Shown: positions 25,346-34,426, numbered from the stretch's first letter. The stretch: DNA of 64,000 nucleotides from Alkalibacterium sp. AK22 (GCF_000585255.1 NZ_JANL01000035.1:1-64000); one strand, 5' to 3'. Notes: generated by a model not told the origin, from the sequence alone. Numbers and translations are program-made.

Positions 25346-26173
25346 TTACTTACCGCCAACACTCCGGTCGTTTGCAGCAATAAAGTACTTGTTGAGGAAA
25401 ATAAACAGTAGGAAGATCGGAATCACCGAGAAGATGGCCCCTGCCATAATAATGTCCCAAGCAGTTATGTTTCTGAACTGGTTGGATAGGGCATTCAGAC
25501 CTTGCGTCAACATGAAACGGTCTGGACTCGTGATGAAGAGAAGCGGTCGCATAAACTCATTCCATACACCCATGAAAATAAAGATGGCCTGTGTAGCCAG
25601 GGCCGGCTTTGCATTCGGCAGGACAATCCGGAAAAATATGCCAATATGGGACAGTCCGTCCATAGAAGCGGCCTCCTCGACTTCCGCTGGAAAGTTGACA
25701 AAAAATTGCCGCATCATGAAAATATAAGCAATGTTGATCATCGAGGTCAAAATGATTGACCAGTGAGAATTGATCAGATTCAGGTTTGAGACCACAATGT
25801 AAAGTGGGATCATTGTTACCTGTGCCGGAATCATGATCAGCAGCAACATCAGGCTGAACAGAAATTTTCTCCCGAAGAAATCAATTCGGGCAAAGGCATA
25901 GCCCGCCATCGTGTTGAAGATCACATTCAGTACTGTCGTAATCAGGGCCACGACCAGAGAGTTTCTTACCCAGGTCGTATACTGTGAGGCAAACAAGGTT
26001 TCCCAGCCGGAAAAACTGATTGTTTCAGGAAAGAAGGTCCCCCCGCCGGCAATTTCTGCTGTAGATTTCAGTGAAGTCAGGATGCTCCACACAAAAGGAA
26101 ACAGTGTAAGTAAACTGTAGAAAATAAGGATTGTGTAGACCGCTGCTTTCAATGTGAGGTTTTCTTTTTTCAT
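25346..26173 (-). CDS. Sugar ABC importer permease, MalG type
   Basis: One of two membrane subunits of a carbohydrate importer. It has 275 residues with six hydrophobic segments. The EAA loop reads VEEAASMDGLSHIGIFFRIVLPNAKPALATQAIF. The C-terminus FLNKYFIAANDRSVGGK closely resembles MalG-type ends. It lies 6 bases after the MalF-type gene. No ATPase gene is present, so the system must use a shared MsmK/MsmX-type ATPase encoded elsewhere, as is common in Firmicutes. Confidence 0.92.
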   Translation of the reverse strand: MKKENLTLKAAVYTILIFYSLLTLFPFVWSILTSLKSTAEIAGGGTFFPETISFSGWETLFASQYTTWVRNSLVVALITTVLNVIFNTMAGYAFARIDFFGRKFLFSLMLLLIMIPAQVTMIPLYIVVSNLNLINSHWSIILTSMINIAYIFMMRQFFVNFPAEVEEAASMDGLSHIGIFFRIVLPNAKPALATQAIFIFMGVWNEFMRPLLFITSPDRFMLTQGLNALSNQFRNITAWDIIMAGAIFSVIPIFLLFIFLNKYFIAANDRSVGGK

Positions 26174-26179
26174 TTTTTA

Positions 26180-27061
26180 TCACCCATTCATCTCATCTGC
26201 TTTCATTACTTTGTTGATAATCCAGGTAAATGTAAAAATGATCACGCCCAAAATAAAGGACATAGCTGAGGCTCTACCCATATCATTGCTGGTAAATGCC
26301 AGTTGATAGATATAGAGCGTAAAGGTCAGCGTGGAGTTCTGCGGTCCTCCGGTTCCTCCCGAAAGGATAAACGCCTGATCAAAAATCTGGAAGGTGCCGA
26401 CTACACCCATAGTCACCACATAAAAGAGGATCGGCATAAGTTGAGGAATCGTCACATGGAAGAACTGCCTTACTTTAGTAGCGCCATCGATGGCAGCAGC
26501 TTCATATAAGTTGGCCGGTATATCTTGCAGGCCCGACAGAAAGACAACCATGAAATGCGGAACAGTAGAAAAGATGTTCATGATCATGATTACGCTTAAA
26601 GCCAGATCCGGATTGGTTAAAAACTGTATCCGGGCACCTGTCAGCTGCTGGATCTGATTGACGACCAGGCCGTTATTGTTGAACAGCCACATAAAGATCA
26701 AAGTCATTGCTGAGGATGAGGTCAGCGTTGGAATAAACATGACGGTCAGAAACACACGGTTGAATTTGATTTTACTGTTCAAAAGGGCTGCCAGAATAAG
26801 CGCAATGGATGTCTGTATCGGCACCACAACGGCTACATAGGTGCTGGTATTTCTCAGAGCCGCCCAAAATCTTGGATCTCCGATTATCTTACTGAAATTG
26901 TCAAAGCCTATAAAGGTACGGGTACCTGAAAGAAGATTGATATTGAAAAACATCATAAAGAACGCATAGGCAATGGGGACGACGATAAAGAGAGAGGCGG
27001 TCAGAGTCGCTGGAGCCATAAACGTCAGGCCCTGGATATTATTTTTTCTTTTTTTATTCAT
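26180..27061 (-). CDS. Sugar ABC importer permease, MalF type
   Basis: Partner of the MalG-type subunit. It has 293 residues and six hydrophobic segments. The N-terminus has MAPATLTASLFIVVPIAYAFFMMF; the EAA loop is LYEAAAIDGATKVRQFFHVTIPQLMPILFYVV, followed by FDQAFILSGGTGGPQNSTLTF. A stem-loop lies just upstream, between it and the binding-protein gene, and may lower its expression relative to the binding protein. Confidence 0.92.
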   Translation of the reverse strand: MNKKRKNNIQGLTFMAPATLTASLFIVVPIAYAFFMMFFNINLLSGTRTFIGFDNFSKIIGDPRFWAALRNTSTYVAVVVPIQTSIALILAALLNSKIKFNRVFLTVMFIPTLTSSSAMTLIFMWLFNNNGLVVNQIQQLTGARIQFLTNPDLALSVIMIMNIFSTVPHFMVVFLSGLQDIPANLYEAAAIDGATKVRQFFHVTIPQLMPILFYVVTMGVVGTFQIFDQAFILSGGTGGPQNSTLTFTLYIYQLAFTSNDMGRASAMSFILGVIIFTFTWIINKVMKADEMNG

Positions 27062-27088
27062 TTTGACTACTCCCTAAATACAAAGCAA

Positions 27089-27113
27089 CTCCAGACGGTT
27101 AGTATGTCCGGAG
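27089..27113 (-). promoter_or_regulatory. Intercistronic stem-loop between binding protein and permease genes
   Basis: On the minus strand, CTCCGGAC and GTCTGGAG pair over 8 positions (one G-U) around 9 bases, without a long T run. Such hairpins after binding-protein genes usually protect the upstream message or partly terminate it. Confidence 0.5.
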
Positions 27114-27123
27114 CTGATCTGTT

Positions 27124-28407
27124 TTATCTTCTGTCTAATTCTGCATTAGCTTCATTTTCGGCTGCTTCCATAGCTTCTTCCACAGTCATTGTGCCATTGA
27201 CCGCTGCTTGGAAATAATTGTCGAAGGAAGCGGCGACTACAGGCAGACTCTCGCCTGAGCTCCAGACTGTTCCATATTCAGCTGCCAAGACGTGAGGTTC
27301 CAGTACTGGATTGTCAAACAGATTCATTTCTTCAGCGACAGACTCTCTTGGAGGAAGTGTCCCGGACAATTCACTCCACTGCTTTAGTCCGTCACCTGTC
27401 ATGTAATTGATGAACGCAATGGCTTCATCCCGGTTTTGAGCATCTCTGGCGACGGTGTAGCCGACTGTAAACGTCATCGACTGTTCTTCGCCATTGATGG
27501 TTGGCGATTCCAGCACAGTGTAGTTCACGTCAGAGTACTCCTGATTTAATGCACTGATGACCCAGTTGCCTTCGATCATCATAGCTGCCCGGCCCGCGCC
27601 AAACGCTGCGCCAGCGGAGTCGATCCCCATATCAATCTGCGGATTTTGCAGAAAACCGGCTTCTGTTCCGTCAACGATAGACTGGAAATATTCCAGAGCT
27701 TCCGGGCTGGATGTAAAGTCAGCCTGGCCTTCATCGCCTGCTGGGTCCAGACCATTGTTGATAAAGGCACTGTAATGTCGCGCCAACGTCTGATCAACAA
27801 TCATCGCTGCCTGATTGTCTTCCAGTTCTCCCTGCAGTTCCTCAGCAAAGACCAGCAAGTCATCCCAGTCACGCGGGATATCCTCCACGCTCAATCCTGC
27901 GTCTTCGATCATATCTTCATTAACGTAAAGGGCGAGCGTAGAGTAGTCCTTAGGCACCGCAAACAGCTCGTCCTCTTCTCCTCTAAACACATCAATAAGA
28001 GGGTCAAAAAAGTCATCTGTGTTATCCATTTCTCCGGATATATTCTCCAGAACACCACTCTCGATGAACATCGGTGCGGCGAAGGCTTCCAGATAAAAAA
28101 CATCCGGGGCATTATTTGCCGCAAAGCGGGCTGTCATGGCGTCCTGGAAGTTGTCCTGAATGATCTCCAGTTCCACTTCAATGCCTGTCTCTGCTTCAAA
28201 ACTGCTGATAGTTTCTTCCAGTGCATTCGTCTCAGCTGGAGAAGAACCCCATACAGCTAGGTTGACATTGCCCCCTTCCATGTTCCCGACTGTTTCCTGA
28301 CCACTTTCACTGCTTTCATCTTCTGTTGCTGTCTCATTGCCGTTGGTGCATGCTGCCAGTAACGCCAGTGTAGAAACCATACCTAAAGATTTGACAAATT
28401 TATTCAT
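27124..28407 (-). CDS. Extracellular sugar-binding lipoprotein
   Basis: Captures the sugar for the MalF/MalG-type importer. It has 427 residues. The signal peptide ends in lipobox LLAAC near residue 20 and an acidic linker follows. The fold is family-1 solute binding: NVNLAVWGSSPAETNALEETISSFEAETGIEVELE, and later GRAAMMIEGNWVISAL and AIAFINYMTGDGLKQWSELSGTLPPRESV. The ATG at 28407 is chosen (GGAGG upstream, proper signal peptide) over an in-frame start at 28482 that would sit inside the phosphorylase gene. An alpha-glucosidic disaccharide is inferred from the phosphorylase 25 bases upstream. Confidence 0.92.
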   Translation of the reverse strand: MNKFVKSLGMVSTLALLAACTNGNETATEDESSESGQETVGNMEGGNVNLAVWGSSPAETNALEETISSFEAETGIEVELEIIQDNFQDAMTARFAANNAPDVFYLEAFAAPMFIESGVLENISGEMDNTDDFFDPLIDVFRGEEDELFAVPKDYSTLALYVNEDMIEDAGLSVEDIPRDWDDLLVFAEELQGELEDNQAAMIVDQTLARHYSAFINNGLDPAGDEGQADFTSSPEALEYFQSIVDGTEAGFLQNPQIDMGIDSAGAAFGAGRAAMMIEGNWVISALNQEYSDVNYTVLESPTINGEEQSMTFTVGYTVARDAQNRDEAIAFINYMTGDGLKQWSELSGTLPPRESVAEEMNLFDNPVLEPHVLAAEYGTVWSSGESLPVVAASFDNYFQAAVNGTMTVEEAMEAAENEANAELDRR

Positions 28408-28432
28408 TTTAACCCTCCTAGGTTGTGAGTTT

Positions 28433-30775
28433 TTATAGTGTAATAGCCTGGTTTGATGTGTATACTTTACCGCCTGATTCAAACGTGATTTCCTGATTAT
28501 CCATCGGCGTCAGTGAGAAGCCGTCTTGCCTGACTTCAAGCTTGATAGCTTGTCCTTGCCAGTTGAATACAAAACTCAGCTCTTCCCATTCATCCGGCAA
28601 GTGCGGGTTGACCGTCAGCTTCTGACCATGTATGCGGATACCGGCAAAGCCGAATAAAATGATCTGCCAAATACCGCCAATGGACGCCGCATGAATGCCA
28701 GCATCAGAAGAGTGCATATTGGGTCCCAGATCAATCTGCACCGCTTTTGAATAGAGGTCATACGCCAGAGCCTTGTTGCCGATATCTGCTGCTATAATGG
28801 CATGGGTAGACAGACTGAGCGAAGAATCATGTGTGGTTCGAGGCTCATAGTATTCAAAGTTTGCCTGCTTCAGTGCCGGGTCAAAAGGCTGAGTCGTCTG
28901 GTCCATTAGATAAAGCAAGACCAGGACATCTGCTTGCTTGCTGATCTGCATCTCGTTGACCTGATCAAGATTGTAGTCATCAAACAATTTGCCAACCTTA
29001 TCCGCATTCTTGTACTGCGTGATGTCCAGTTCCTTTTTAAGTAGGTACGTATCGTCCTGCGGAATAATCAGTGACTCTTTGTCAGGCTGCGGCAGGTAAA
29101 GTTTGTCCCTAGCTTCATTGATTTTGAAAATTGCATCAGAGACGGCTGTCTCCTGGTCCAGTTTTTCAAAGAGGTCACTGTCTTTGCTGCTCAGCTCTTC
29201 GTAATAATGAACAGCCAAAGAGAGATTGAAGTGAGCCATATAATTGGTGAAGGCGTTGTTATCGACATGCTCCTTGTATTCATCGGGACCAATCACCCCA
29301 TTGATAACATAACGCTGCTGGCTTTCGTCCCATTCCACACGGCTGGACCAGAATTTCGCCGTCTCAAAAATAATTTCATAGCCGTACGTTTCCATAAAAT
29401 CAGTGTCGTTGGTGGCTGAATAATACTGGTAGACGGCAAAGGCAATGTCGGCTGTAATGTGCTGCTCTATAAAACCGCTCCATATTTTGGTCTGTTCACC
29501 TGTTACAATATCAACTGCTCCCCATACTGGCGTGACTTCCCCATCAGAAGGATAAGCCGCTTCCCAAGGGTACATTGCCCCTTCATAACGGTTATCCGAA
29601 GCTTTCTTTTTTGCACCAGTCAGACCATGATACCGGTAGGTCAGTAGAGAACGGGCTATATCAGGATCAAAGAACGTAAAGAACGGAAGGATAAATATTT
29701 CTGTATCCCAGAAAGAATGCCCTTTATAGCCTTCTCCACTTAAAGCCTTGGCTCCGATACCCATTTTATCACTATGCGCCGGGACCATTACCGTCAGATG
29801 ATAAATCGCAAAGCGTGAAGCCAGCAAGTCAAAAGCGTGTTTTGATTTCAAGCTGAAATCATAGGACTGCCAGACCTTGTTTTCCCATGCGCGTTTGTGG
29901 GCTTCAAAGCTGTGTTCATACCCTTTCTCACTGCTAGCTTTGAGATCTGCCAAAGCCACTTTTCTCATCTCAGCCAGCTGGTAATCTTTTCTTTCCCATT
30001 CCCGGTCCCGGCTGGTATGAATCACGCTCATTTTCTCCAGTTCAAGCGACTCATTTTCTCCAAGCTTGACTGCATAGCTGATTGTCATCTTTCTCCGGTC
30101 GATATCCATCTTCGGTTCCGGAAAAACCATCTGCCCCCTCACTTTTAACGTGTGCGCTGTCAGGACTGCAATATCGATTCCCGACTCCGTCGTGGTCTGA
30201 ATCGTCTCCAGGTATTTCTTGTCATAGATACGCTTTTCGCCTTCGTGGAAATGCTGGGAGCCGGTATTGGTCATCTGCGCATCAATCCCTGATTCAAAAC
30301 TGATCTCTGCTTCTGCTCCCAGGTTAGTCACATCCACTTTCATTCCAATCAGATGGAGGTCATCTAGCGATACGAACCGTCTGAATTTTAACCGCAGCTG
30401 CTTCCCTCTGGGAGAAGTCCAGTCAACTTCTCTCACCAGTTCCGCCTCTCTGATATTCAAATAACGGACATAATCAGTGTATTCCCCTGTCTCCAGAGTA
30501 AATCGCTCTCCGTTTACAGCTAGCTTAATATTGGTAACATCTGCTATATTCGGCAGTTCCGGCACTTCAACTGAACTGAAAGTATTGAATGTCCCGTTGA
30601 CTAGCAAGTTTCTTTGTTCATCCAGGTAAGATTCTTCAGTCGCCGACCTCAGTCCCATGTAGCCATTTCCTAAGGAGAACACCGCCTCCACTTTTCCGAG
30701 TTGCTCTGCAGAAAAGCTTTTTTCTGCTACCAGCCAGTTTTCTAATTCATCTTTTCCGTAAGTGTAATCCATCAT
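28433..30775 (-). CDS. Glycoside hydrolase family 65 disaccharide phosphorylase
   Basis: Cytoplasmic phosphorolysis of an alpha-glucoside to beta-glucose 1-phosphate plus an acceptor sugar. The 780 residues are full length. The N-terminal domain has EAVFSLGNGYMGLRSATEE; the catalytic (alpha/alpha)6 domain has LSGEGYKGHSFWDTEIFILPFF, GAMYPWEAAYPSDGEVTPVWG and VIGPDEYKEHVDNNAFTNYM with the general-acid Glu. HDSSLSLSTHAIIAADIG and HAASIGGIWQIILFGFAGIRI lie near the end. I cannot tell maltose, kojibiose, nigerose, trehalose or glucosylglycerol specificity from sequence alone. No beta-phosphoglucomutase gene is adjacent. First gene of the sugar operon, behind a strong promoter and paired operators. 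Confidence 0.9.
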   Translation of the reverse strand: MMDYTYGKDELENWLVAEKSFSAEQLGKVEAVFSLGNGYMGLRSATEESYLDEQRNLLVNGTFNTFSSVEVPELPNIADVTNIKLAVNGERFTLETGEYTDYVRYLNIREAELVREVDWTSPRGKQLRLKFRRFVSLDDLHLIGMKVDVTNLGAEAEISFESGIDAQMTNTGSQHFHEGEKRIYDKKYLETIQTTTESGIDIAVLTAHTLKVRGQMVFPEPKMDIDRRKMTISYAVKLGENESLELEKMSVIHTSRDREWERKDYQLAEMRKVALADLKASSEKGYEHSFEAHKRAWENKVWQSYDFSLKSKHAFDLLASRFAIYHLTVMVPAHSDKMGIGAKALSGEGYKGHSFWDTEIFILPFFTFFDPDIARSLLTYRYHGLTGAKKKASDNRYEGAMYPWEAAYPSDGEVTPVWGAVDIVTGEQTKIWSGFIEQHITADIAFAVYQYYSATNDTDFMETYGYEIIFETAKFWSSRVEWDESQQRYVINGVIGPDEYKEHVDNNAFTNYMAHFNLSLAVHYYEELSSKDSDLFEKLDQETAVSDAIFKINEARDKLYLPQPDKESLIIPQDDTYLLKKELDITQYKNADKVGKLFDDYNLDQVNEMQISKQADVLVLLYLMDQTTQPFDPALKQANFEYYEPRTTHDSSLSLSTHAIIAADIGNKALAYDLYSKAVQIDLGPNMHSSDAGIHAASIGGIWQIILFGFAGIRIHGQKLTVNPHLPDEWEELSFVFNWQGQAIKLEVRQDGFSLTPMDNQEITFESGGKVYTSNQAITL

Positions 30776-30799
30776 TATTTATCCAGCCCGCCCTTTCTT

Positions 30800-30870
30800 C
30801 GAAAACGTTTTCGTTAATTCCTAAAAAAATAGGCTCTGTTCTCGAAAACGTTTTAGTTAAATCGCTTACA
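30800..30870. promoter_or_regulatory. Paired LacI/cre-type operators of the GH65 operon
   Basis: CGAAAACGTTTTCG (30800-30813, perfect palindrome) and CGAAAACGTTTTAG (30843-30856) have centres 43 bp apart, close to four helical turns. Abutting the second, 30857-30870 reads on the minus strand TGTAAGCGATTTAA, which fits the cre consensus at 12 of 14 positions. All lie between the promoter and the gene. The two palindromes suit a LacI-family tetramer or looped dimers; CcpA could use any of the three. Confidence 0.65.
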
Positions 30871-30873
30871 TTT

Positions 30874-30902
30874 ATAATAATCGATGGCTCAAGCCGTGTC
30901 AA
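30874..30902 (-). promoter_or_regulatory. Promoter of the GH65/sugar ABC operon
   Basis: TTGACA (30897-30902) and TATTAT (30874-30879) on the minus strand are spaced exactly 17 bases, a near-consensus promoter. Transcription would start about 30867, inside the operator cluster. Confidence 0.75.
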
Positions 30903-31180
30903 CTATAAATAATGTATTTATTTAAATTTCAATTTTGCACCATATATATGAGCCGTATCAAACACCTAAAAGCGGCTGTTGCGTCTCTTTCAATTTGCTC
31001 ACAAAGGAGGTGTTCAGCCCGCTCAGTCCCAATCTCTTTTTATTTACTTTTCTGCCTTATGCTATCCGTGCGGGGATAAAAGCCCACTGGCGTGTGCCCA
31101 CTCGAGCAATACCTGATTCACTATAGACCAATGGGAACGCTTCGTATGCAAACAGTTTGACACCGGTAAGCAATTAAACA
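30903..31180. other. Gene-free stretch upstream of the GH65 promoter
   Basis: AT-rich near the promoter, then mixed. A 43-codon frame from about 30947 has no ribosome binding site and no recognisable product. I see nothing else here. Confidence 0.4.
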
Positions 31181-31218
31181 AAAACGTACTCTTTTCATGT
31201 GTCAGAAAAGAGTACGTG
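31181..31218 (-). terminator. Terminator of the SMP-30 gene
   Basis: ACGTACTCTTTTC and GAAAAGAGTACGT form a 13-bp stem with an 8-base loop. On the minus strand T5 follows. Confidence 0.85.
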
Positions 31219-31246
31219 CCCAGAATGAGTCTGTACTTAAAGGTAT

Positions 31247-32095
31247 TCAGCTAATTTTTATTCTGAATAGCCCTCCAGAGAGTGGTTCCTTACCTTCCCC
31301 ATCACGGGCCGTGGTGACCAGCAAATAGTCCATACTCTTGCCCCCTATACAGCAAGAGGTCACGTTCGTAGCCGGCAAAGCGATTTCTGTCAGCTTGTCT
31401 CCTGTTTTTGGATCCCACTGGCAGACCTTCCCGCCGCCAAATTCGGCTACCCATAGTGTCCCGTCCGGTCCGACGCACATGCCATCTGGACTCCCTTCAC
31501 CAGTGACTTCCACACAGATGCGTTCATTAGACAGTGTCCCCTCTTCAAGGTCATATGCATATTGTCTGACTTTGTTTGTGGGGGTGTCAATATGATAAAA
31601 AACCTGACCATCCGCTGACCAACCTAAGCCGTTAGCAATCGACAGGCCGGACAGCAGTTCTTTGTGCCCGTTCCCGTCTGCTGCTACTGAAAACAACGAA
31701 GCGGCGCCTTCAATCACGTCCTCTTCTCCCATTGTTCCGATAAGGAGCCGTCCCTTGGGATCCAGCTTACCGTCATTGTAACGCAGACGCTCATCCTGAT
31801 TGGGCTGCGTTAAAAAAGTACGGGCTTTTGTATCCGGATTGATTCGGTAAATGCCGCTCTTCTCGGCTGATAGCAACTGACCGTCTGCATTCAGAACAGC
31901 TGCCCCAACCGGTCCATCTGTTAGATAGGAAGTGACTTCTGTAGTCTTTGGATCGAGCCGGTAGATGATATGATCGTCAATCGACACGCAGTAGATTAAC
32001 TGCCGTTTTTCATCCCAGACCGGTCCTTCAAGCAATTCACTTCCCGCAAAAAAGATCAGTTCTGCCTGTTCTGTACTTACTGTTTTTAGCGCCAT
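31247..32095 (-). CDS. SMP-30/gluconolactonase family protein
   Basis: Likely hydrolyses a sugar lactone; six-bladed beta-propeller with one divalent metal. It has 282 residues. Family residues: LLEGPVWDEKRQLIYCVSID (metal Glu), RYNDGKLDPKGRLLIGTM (Asn/Asp), GLSIANGLGWSADGQVFYHIDT (Asn), and EGSPDGMCVGPDGTLWVAEFGGGKV (Asp). No signal peptide. It has its own terminator, and the upstream aldo/keto reductase gene is terminated before it, so it is probably its own unit. A gluconate-type substrate is a family-level guess. Confidence 0.88.
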   Translation of the reverse strand: MALKTVSTEQAELIFFAGSELLEGPVWDEKRQLIYCVSIDDHIIYRLDPKTTEVTSYLTDGPVGAAVLNADGQLLSAEKSGIYRINPDTKARTFLTQPNQDERLRYNDGKLDPKGRLLIGTMGEEDVIEGAASLFSVAADGNGHKELLSGLSIANGLGWSADGQVFYHIDTPTNKVRQYAYDLEEGTLSNERICVEVTGEGSPDGMCVGPDGTLWVAEFGGGKVCQWDPKTGDKLTEIALPATNVTSCCIGGKSMDYLLVTTARDGEGKEPLSGGLFRIKIS

Positions 32096-32157
32096 CTAAT
32101 CTTCCTCCCTCTTCTCATTTACCCTTTACTATACAGGAGTCCAAGCTTTGCTCACAG

Positions 32158-32190
32158 GAAAAGGCTCCCGTAGACTTCATGAGCCTTTTC
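32158..32190 (-). terminator. Terminator of the aldo/keto reductase gene
   Basis: GAAAAGGCTC and GAGCCTTTTC form a 10-bp stem around 12 bases, between the reductase stop and the SMP-30 start. Confidence 0.7.
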
Positions 32191-32216
32191 ATCATCCCTC
32201 CCCTTAACCTCTTTCT

Positions 32217-33152
32217 CTACCAGGGTAGAGGCTGATCTTTGATTTCCCGTTTCCAGAGATTTTCCAGTCTTGTTTTAACACCTTCAGATATCTTCTTGTC
32301 AGCTGTCGACAGATTTTCCTGCAGCTGCTGAATACTTTTAACGCCCGGAATTACTGTCGAAACACACGGGTAAGCAAGGATAAAGTGCATCGCTGCCTCT
32401 GCCATTGATGTGTCCGGCCCAATAATGTGTCTAACTTCCTCGACCAGCATACTTCTCCGCTCAATGATATCCTGGCTCCACCGGCTTCGGATCCCTGTAA
32501 AACTGCTGTTTTTATGGTATTTCCCGCTCAGCCATCCTGAATCAAGCGGTACTTTAGCAATCAGGCCGACACCTTGTTCCTCAGCTCTCTGCATAGATAA
32601 AAGGGGCTCCTGATGAAAAATATTGAACATGATTTCAATAACCTCGCTGGCTGTTTCATCTACTATCCGGTCTATTTCCCTTCCTGAGTCCACTGATGCT
32701 CCATAAGCCTTTATCTTGCCCTGCTTTTTCAAGTCTTTAAGTACTTCAAACTGAGGCGAGTAGCCATTTAAACTGTCAAAAGGAGGATTATGCAGCAGGA
32801 GGCTGTCCAGATGGTCCGTTTTCAGCCTCCTTAAAGATCCTTCAACGGAATGTACCAGCTGCTCTGGCTCGAAAGATTGGACACCATCCACCTGGTGCCC
32901 GCACTTGCTACTGATTACGACCTGATCCCTTTTTCCCTGCAAAGCTTCTCCCAGCAGACGCTCACTGTTCCCCGAACCATAATTGGGAGCTGTGTCAAAA
33001 AAGGTAACGCCCTGCTCAACGGCCGCGTGTACTAGTGCGATGGCCTCGGCTTTTGTATGCCCACTCCAGTCCCTATCATTTCCTAACTGCCATGCCCCAA
33101 AGCCAACTGCTGAAACAATCAGCCCCGAATGGCCCAGCTTGCGCTTATCCAT
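32217..33152 (-). CDS. Aldo/keto reductase
   Basis: NAD(P)H-dependent carbonyl reductase with a TIM-barrel fold. It has 311 residues. It begins MDKRKLGHSGLIVSAVGFGAWQLG. The catalytic tetrad is Asp and Tyr in FFDTAPNYGSGNSERLLGEAL, Lys in VISSKCGH and His in LDSLLLHNP. HFILAYPCVSTVIPGVKSIQQLQENL closes the barrel near the cofactor. The ATG at 33152 is used, with GGAGG 8-9 bases upstream; longer in-frame starts overlap that site. It resembles the YajO/galactose-dehydrogenase-like subgroup, but the substrate is unknown. Confidence 0.88.
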   Translation of the reverse strand: MDKRKLGHSGLIVSAVGFGAWQLGNDRDWSGHTKAEAIALVHAAVEQGVTFFDTAPNYGSGNSERLLGEALQGKRDQVVISSKCGHQVDGVQSFEPEQLVHSVEGSLRRLKTDHLDSLLLHNPPFDSLNGYSPQFEVLKDLKKQGKIKAYGASVDSGREIDRIVDETASEVIEIMFNIFHQEPLLSMQRAEEQGVGLIAKVPLDSGWLSGKYHKNSSFTGIRSRWSQDIIERRSMLVEEVRHIIGPDTSMAEAAMHFILAYPCVSTVIPGVKSIQQLQENLSTADKKISEGVKTRLENLWKREIKDQPLPW

Positions 33153-33503
33153 TTTAACTTCCTCCATTATTTTATTTTCTTTATGATACCGTTCTCTTCT
33201 TGTATAATCCACCTTCTCTTTTGCGCACAGGTCATGACCACTGTCAGCTGATTCGCCCCCCCCTCCACAGACTGATAGCTTTCGTATACTCTTATTTGCA
33301 TAATTCTTGTCCGTCTAAACCAGTCTGATTATTTGAACATTTTTGACCTTATGTTACGTTCGGAAGTAATATTTTTATATAAATAAAATAATTTAATTTA
33401 AATTTTGCATTGTACAACTATTTGTGTTACGGTTATTTATGGAATGAAAGTTGTATGAAAATTTCATGAAAATCATTATTTACTAATGGAGGACATTAAT
33501 TAT
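33153..33503. other. Divergent intergenic region, reductase / OpuAC-like gene
   Basis: No gene seen. The half nearest the OpuAC-like gene is very AT-rich. It holds the candidate rightward promoter at 33343-33372. No clear leftward promoter stands out. Confidence 0.4.
33343..33372 (+). promoter_or_regulatory. Candidate promoter of the OpuAC-like gene
   Basis: TTGACC (33343-33348) and TAATAT (33367-33372) are spaced 18 bases. This gives a leader of about 125 bases. Confidence 0.4.
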
Positions 33504-34406
33504 ATGAATAAAACGACATCAATCAAGCTCCTGGCATTGGCGTCAACGGCCTTGCTTGTTTCCGCATGTGGAGACAACGGAGATCAGGAGAATGCTGATG
33601 CAACAGTTGGTGATCAACTGAATTACACGATAACAGGAATCGAACCCGGTGCGGGTATAACGGAAACAACTGAGCAAGCCTTTAATGCCTACAGTAACCT
33701 TGAGGACTGGGAGTTCGAAACAAGCTCAACAGCTGGCATGATGGGAGAATTGTCTTCTGCCATTACCAATGAAGAGCCCATTGTGGTGACAGGCTGGACC
33801 CCTCACTATAAATTCGAAATGTATGATCTCAAGTTTCTTGACGATCCTGAAGGGGTCTATGGTGAGACGGAATACGTTCATACCATGTCCCGGATAGGAT
33901 TTGAAGAGGACATGCCCGAAGCTTATGCTATCCTTTCCAATTTTTCCTGGGAAGTAGAAGATATGCAGGAAATTATGCTGGAAGCCCAGGATATTGAATT
34001 TGATGAAGCGGCTTCGAACTGGATTGAAGAGAATCGTACTACCGTAGATAGCTGGATAGAAGGCGTCGATGAAGTCGACGGAGATCCAATCGAACTCGGT
34101 TCTTTCCCGTGGGATTCGGAACGTGCCTCGTCCGCAGTCATCGTCCAGGTGCTGGAGGAGCACGGCTTTGACGTGACGATTTCTAACGTCGATCCCTCAA
34201 TCCTGTTCCAAGCACTGGCTCAAGGTGAAGTCGACGCAACAGTCGCGCCATGGCTGCCAACGACTCAGGGCGCCTATTTGGAACAATACGGTGACGACAT
34301 CGTTGACATGGGGCCGAATATGGAAGGAACCGTTATCGGGCTAGTCGTTCCAGAATACATGGATATCGATTCCATTGAAGATCTGAACGCATTAGACGAA
34401 GAGTAG
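33504..34406 (+). CDS. Orphan glycine-betaine-type binding lipoprotein (OpuAC-like)
   Basis: Probably binds glycine betaine or a related quaternary amine outside the cell. It has 300 residues, lipobox LLVSAC, and is very acidic. It has the domain order of B. subtilis OpuAC, permuted relative to E. coli ProX: it starts ITGIEPGAGITETTEQAF and ends VVPEYMDIDSIEDLN. The three aromatic-cage tryptophans of OpuAC are present: TGWTPHY (Trp98), SFPWDSERASS and APWLPTTQGAY. No permease or ATPase gene is next to it and a terminator follows, so it must serve a transporter encoded elsewhere. The ATG at 33504 (GGAGG upstream) gives a proper signal peptide. Confidence 0.88.
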   Translation: MNKTTSIKLLALASTALLVSACGDNGDQENADATVGDQLNYTITGIEPGAGITETTEQAFNAYSNLEDWEFETSSTAGMMGELSSAITNEEPIVVTGWTPHYKFEMYDLKFLDDPEGVYGETEYVHTMSRIGFEEDMPEAYAILSNFSWEVEDMQEIMLEAQDIEFDEAASNWIEENRTTVDSWIEGVDEVDGDPIELGSFPWDSERASSAVIVQVLEEHGFDVTISNVDPSILFQALAQGEVDATVAPWLPTTQGAYLEQYGDDIVDMGPNMEGTVIGLVVPEYMDIDSIEDLNALDEE

Positions 34407-34426
34407 AAACGCATTGACAGTTGACT

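Noticed and set aside
27646-28260. 204-codon open frame antisense to the sugar-binding lipoprotein
   Set aside because: Shadow of a clearly coding gene; no motif or start signal.
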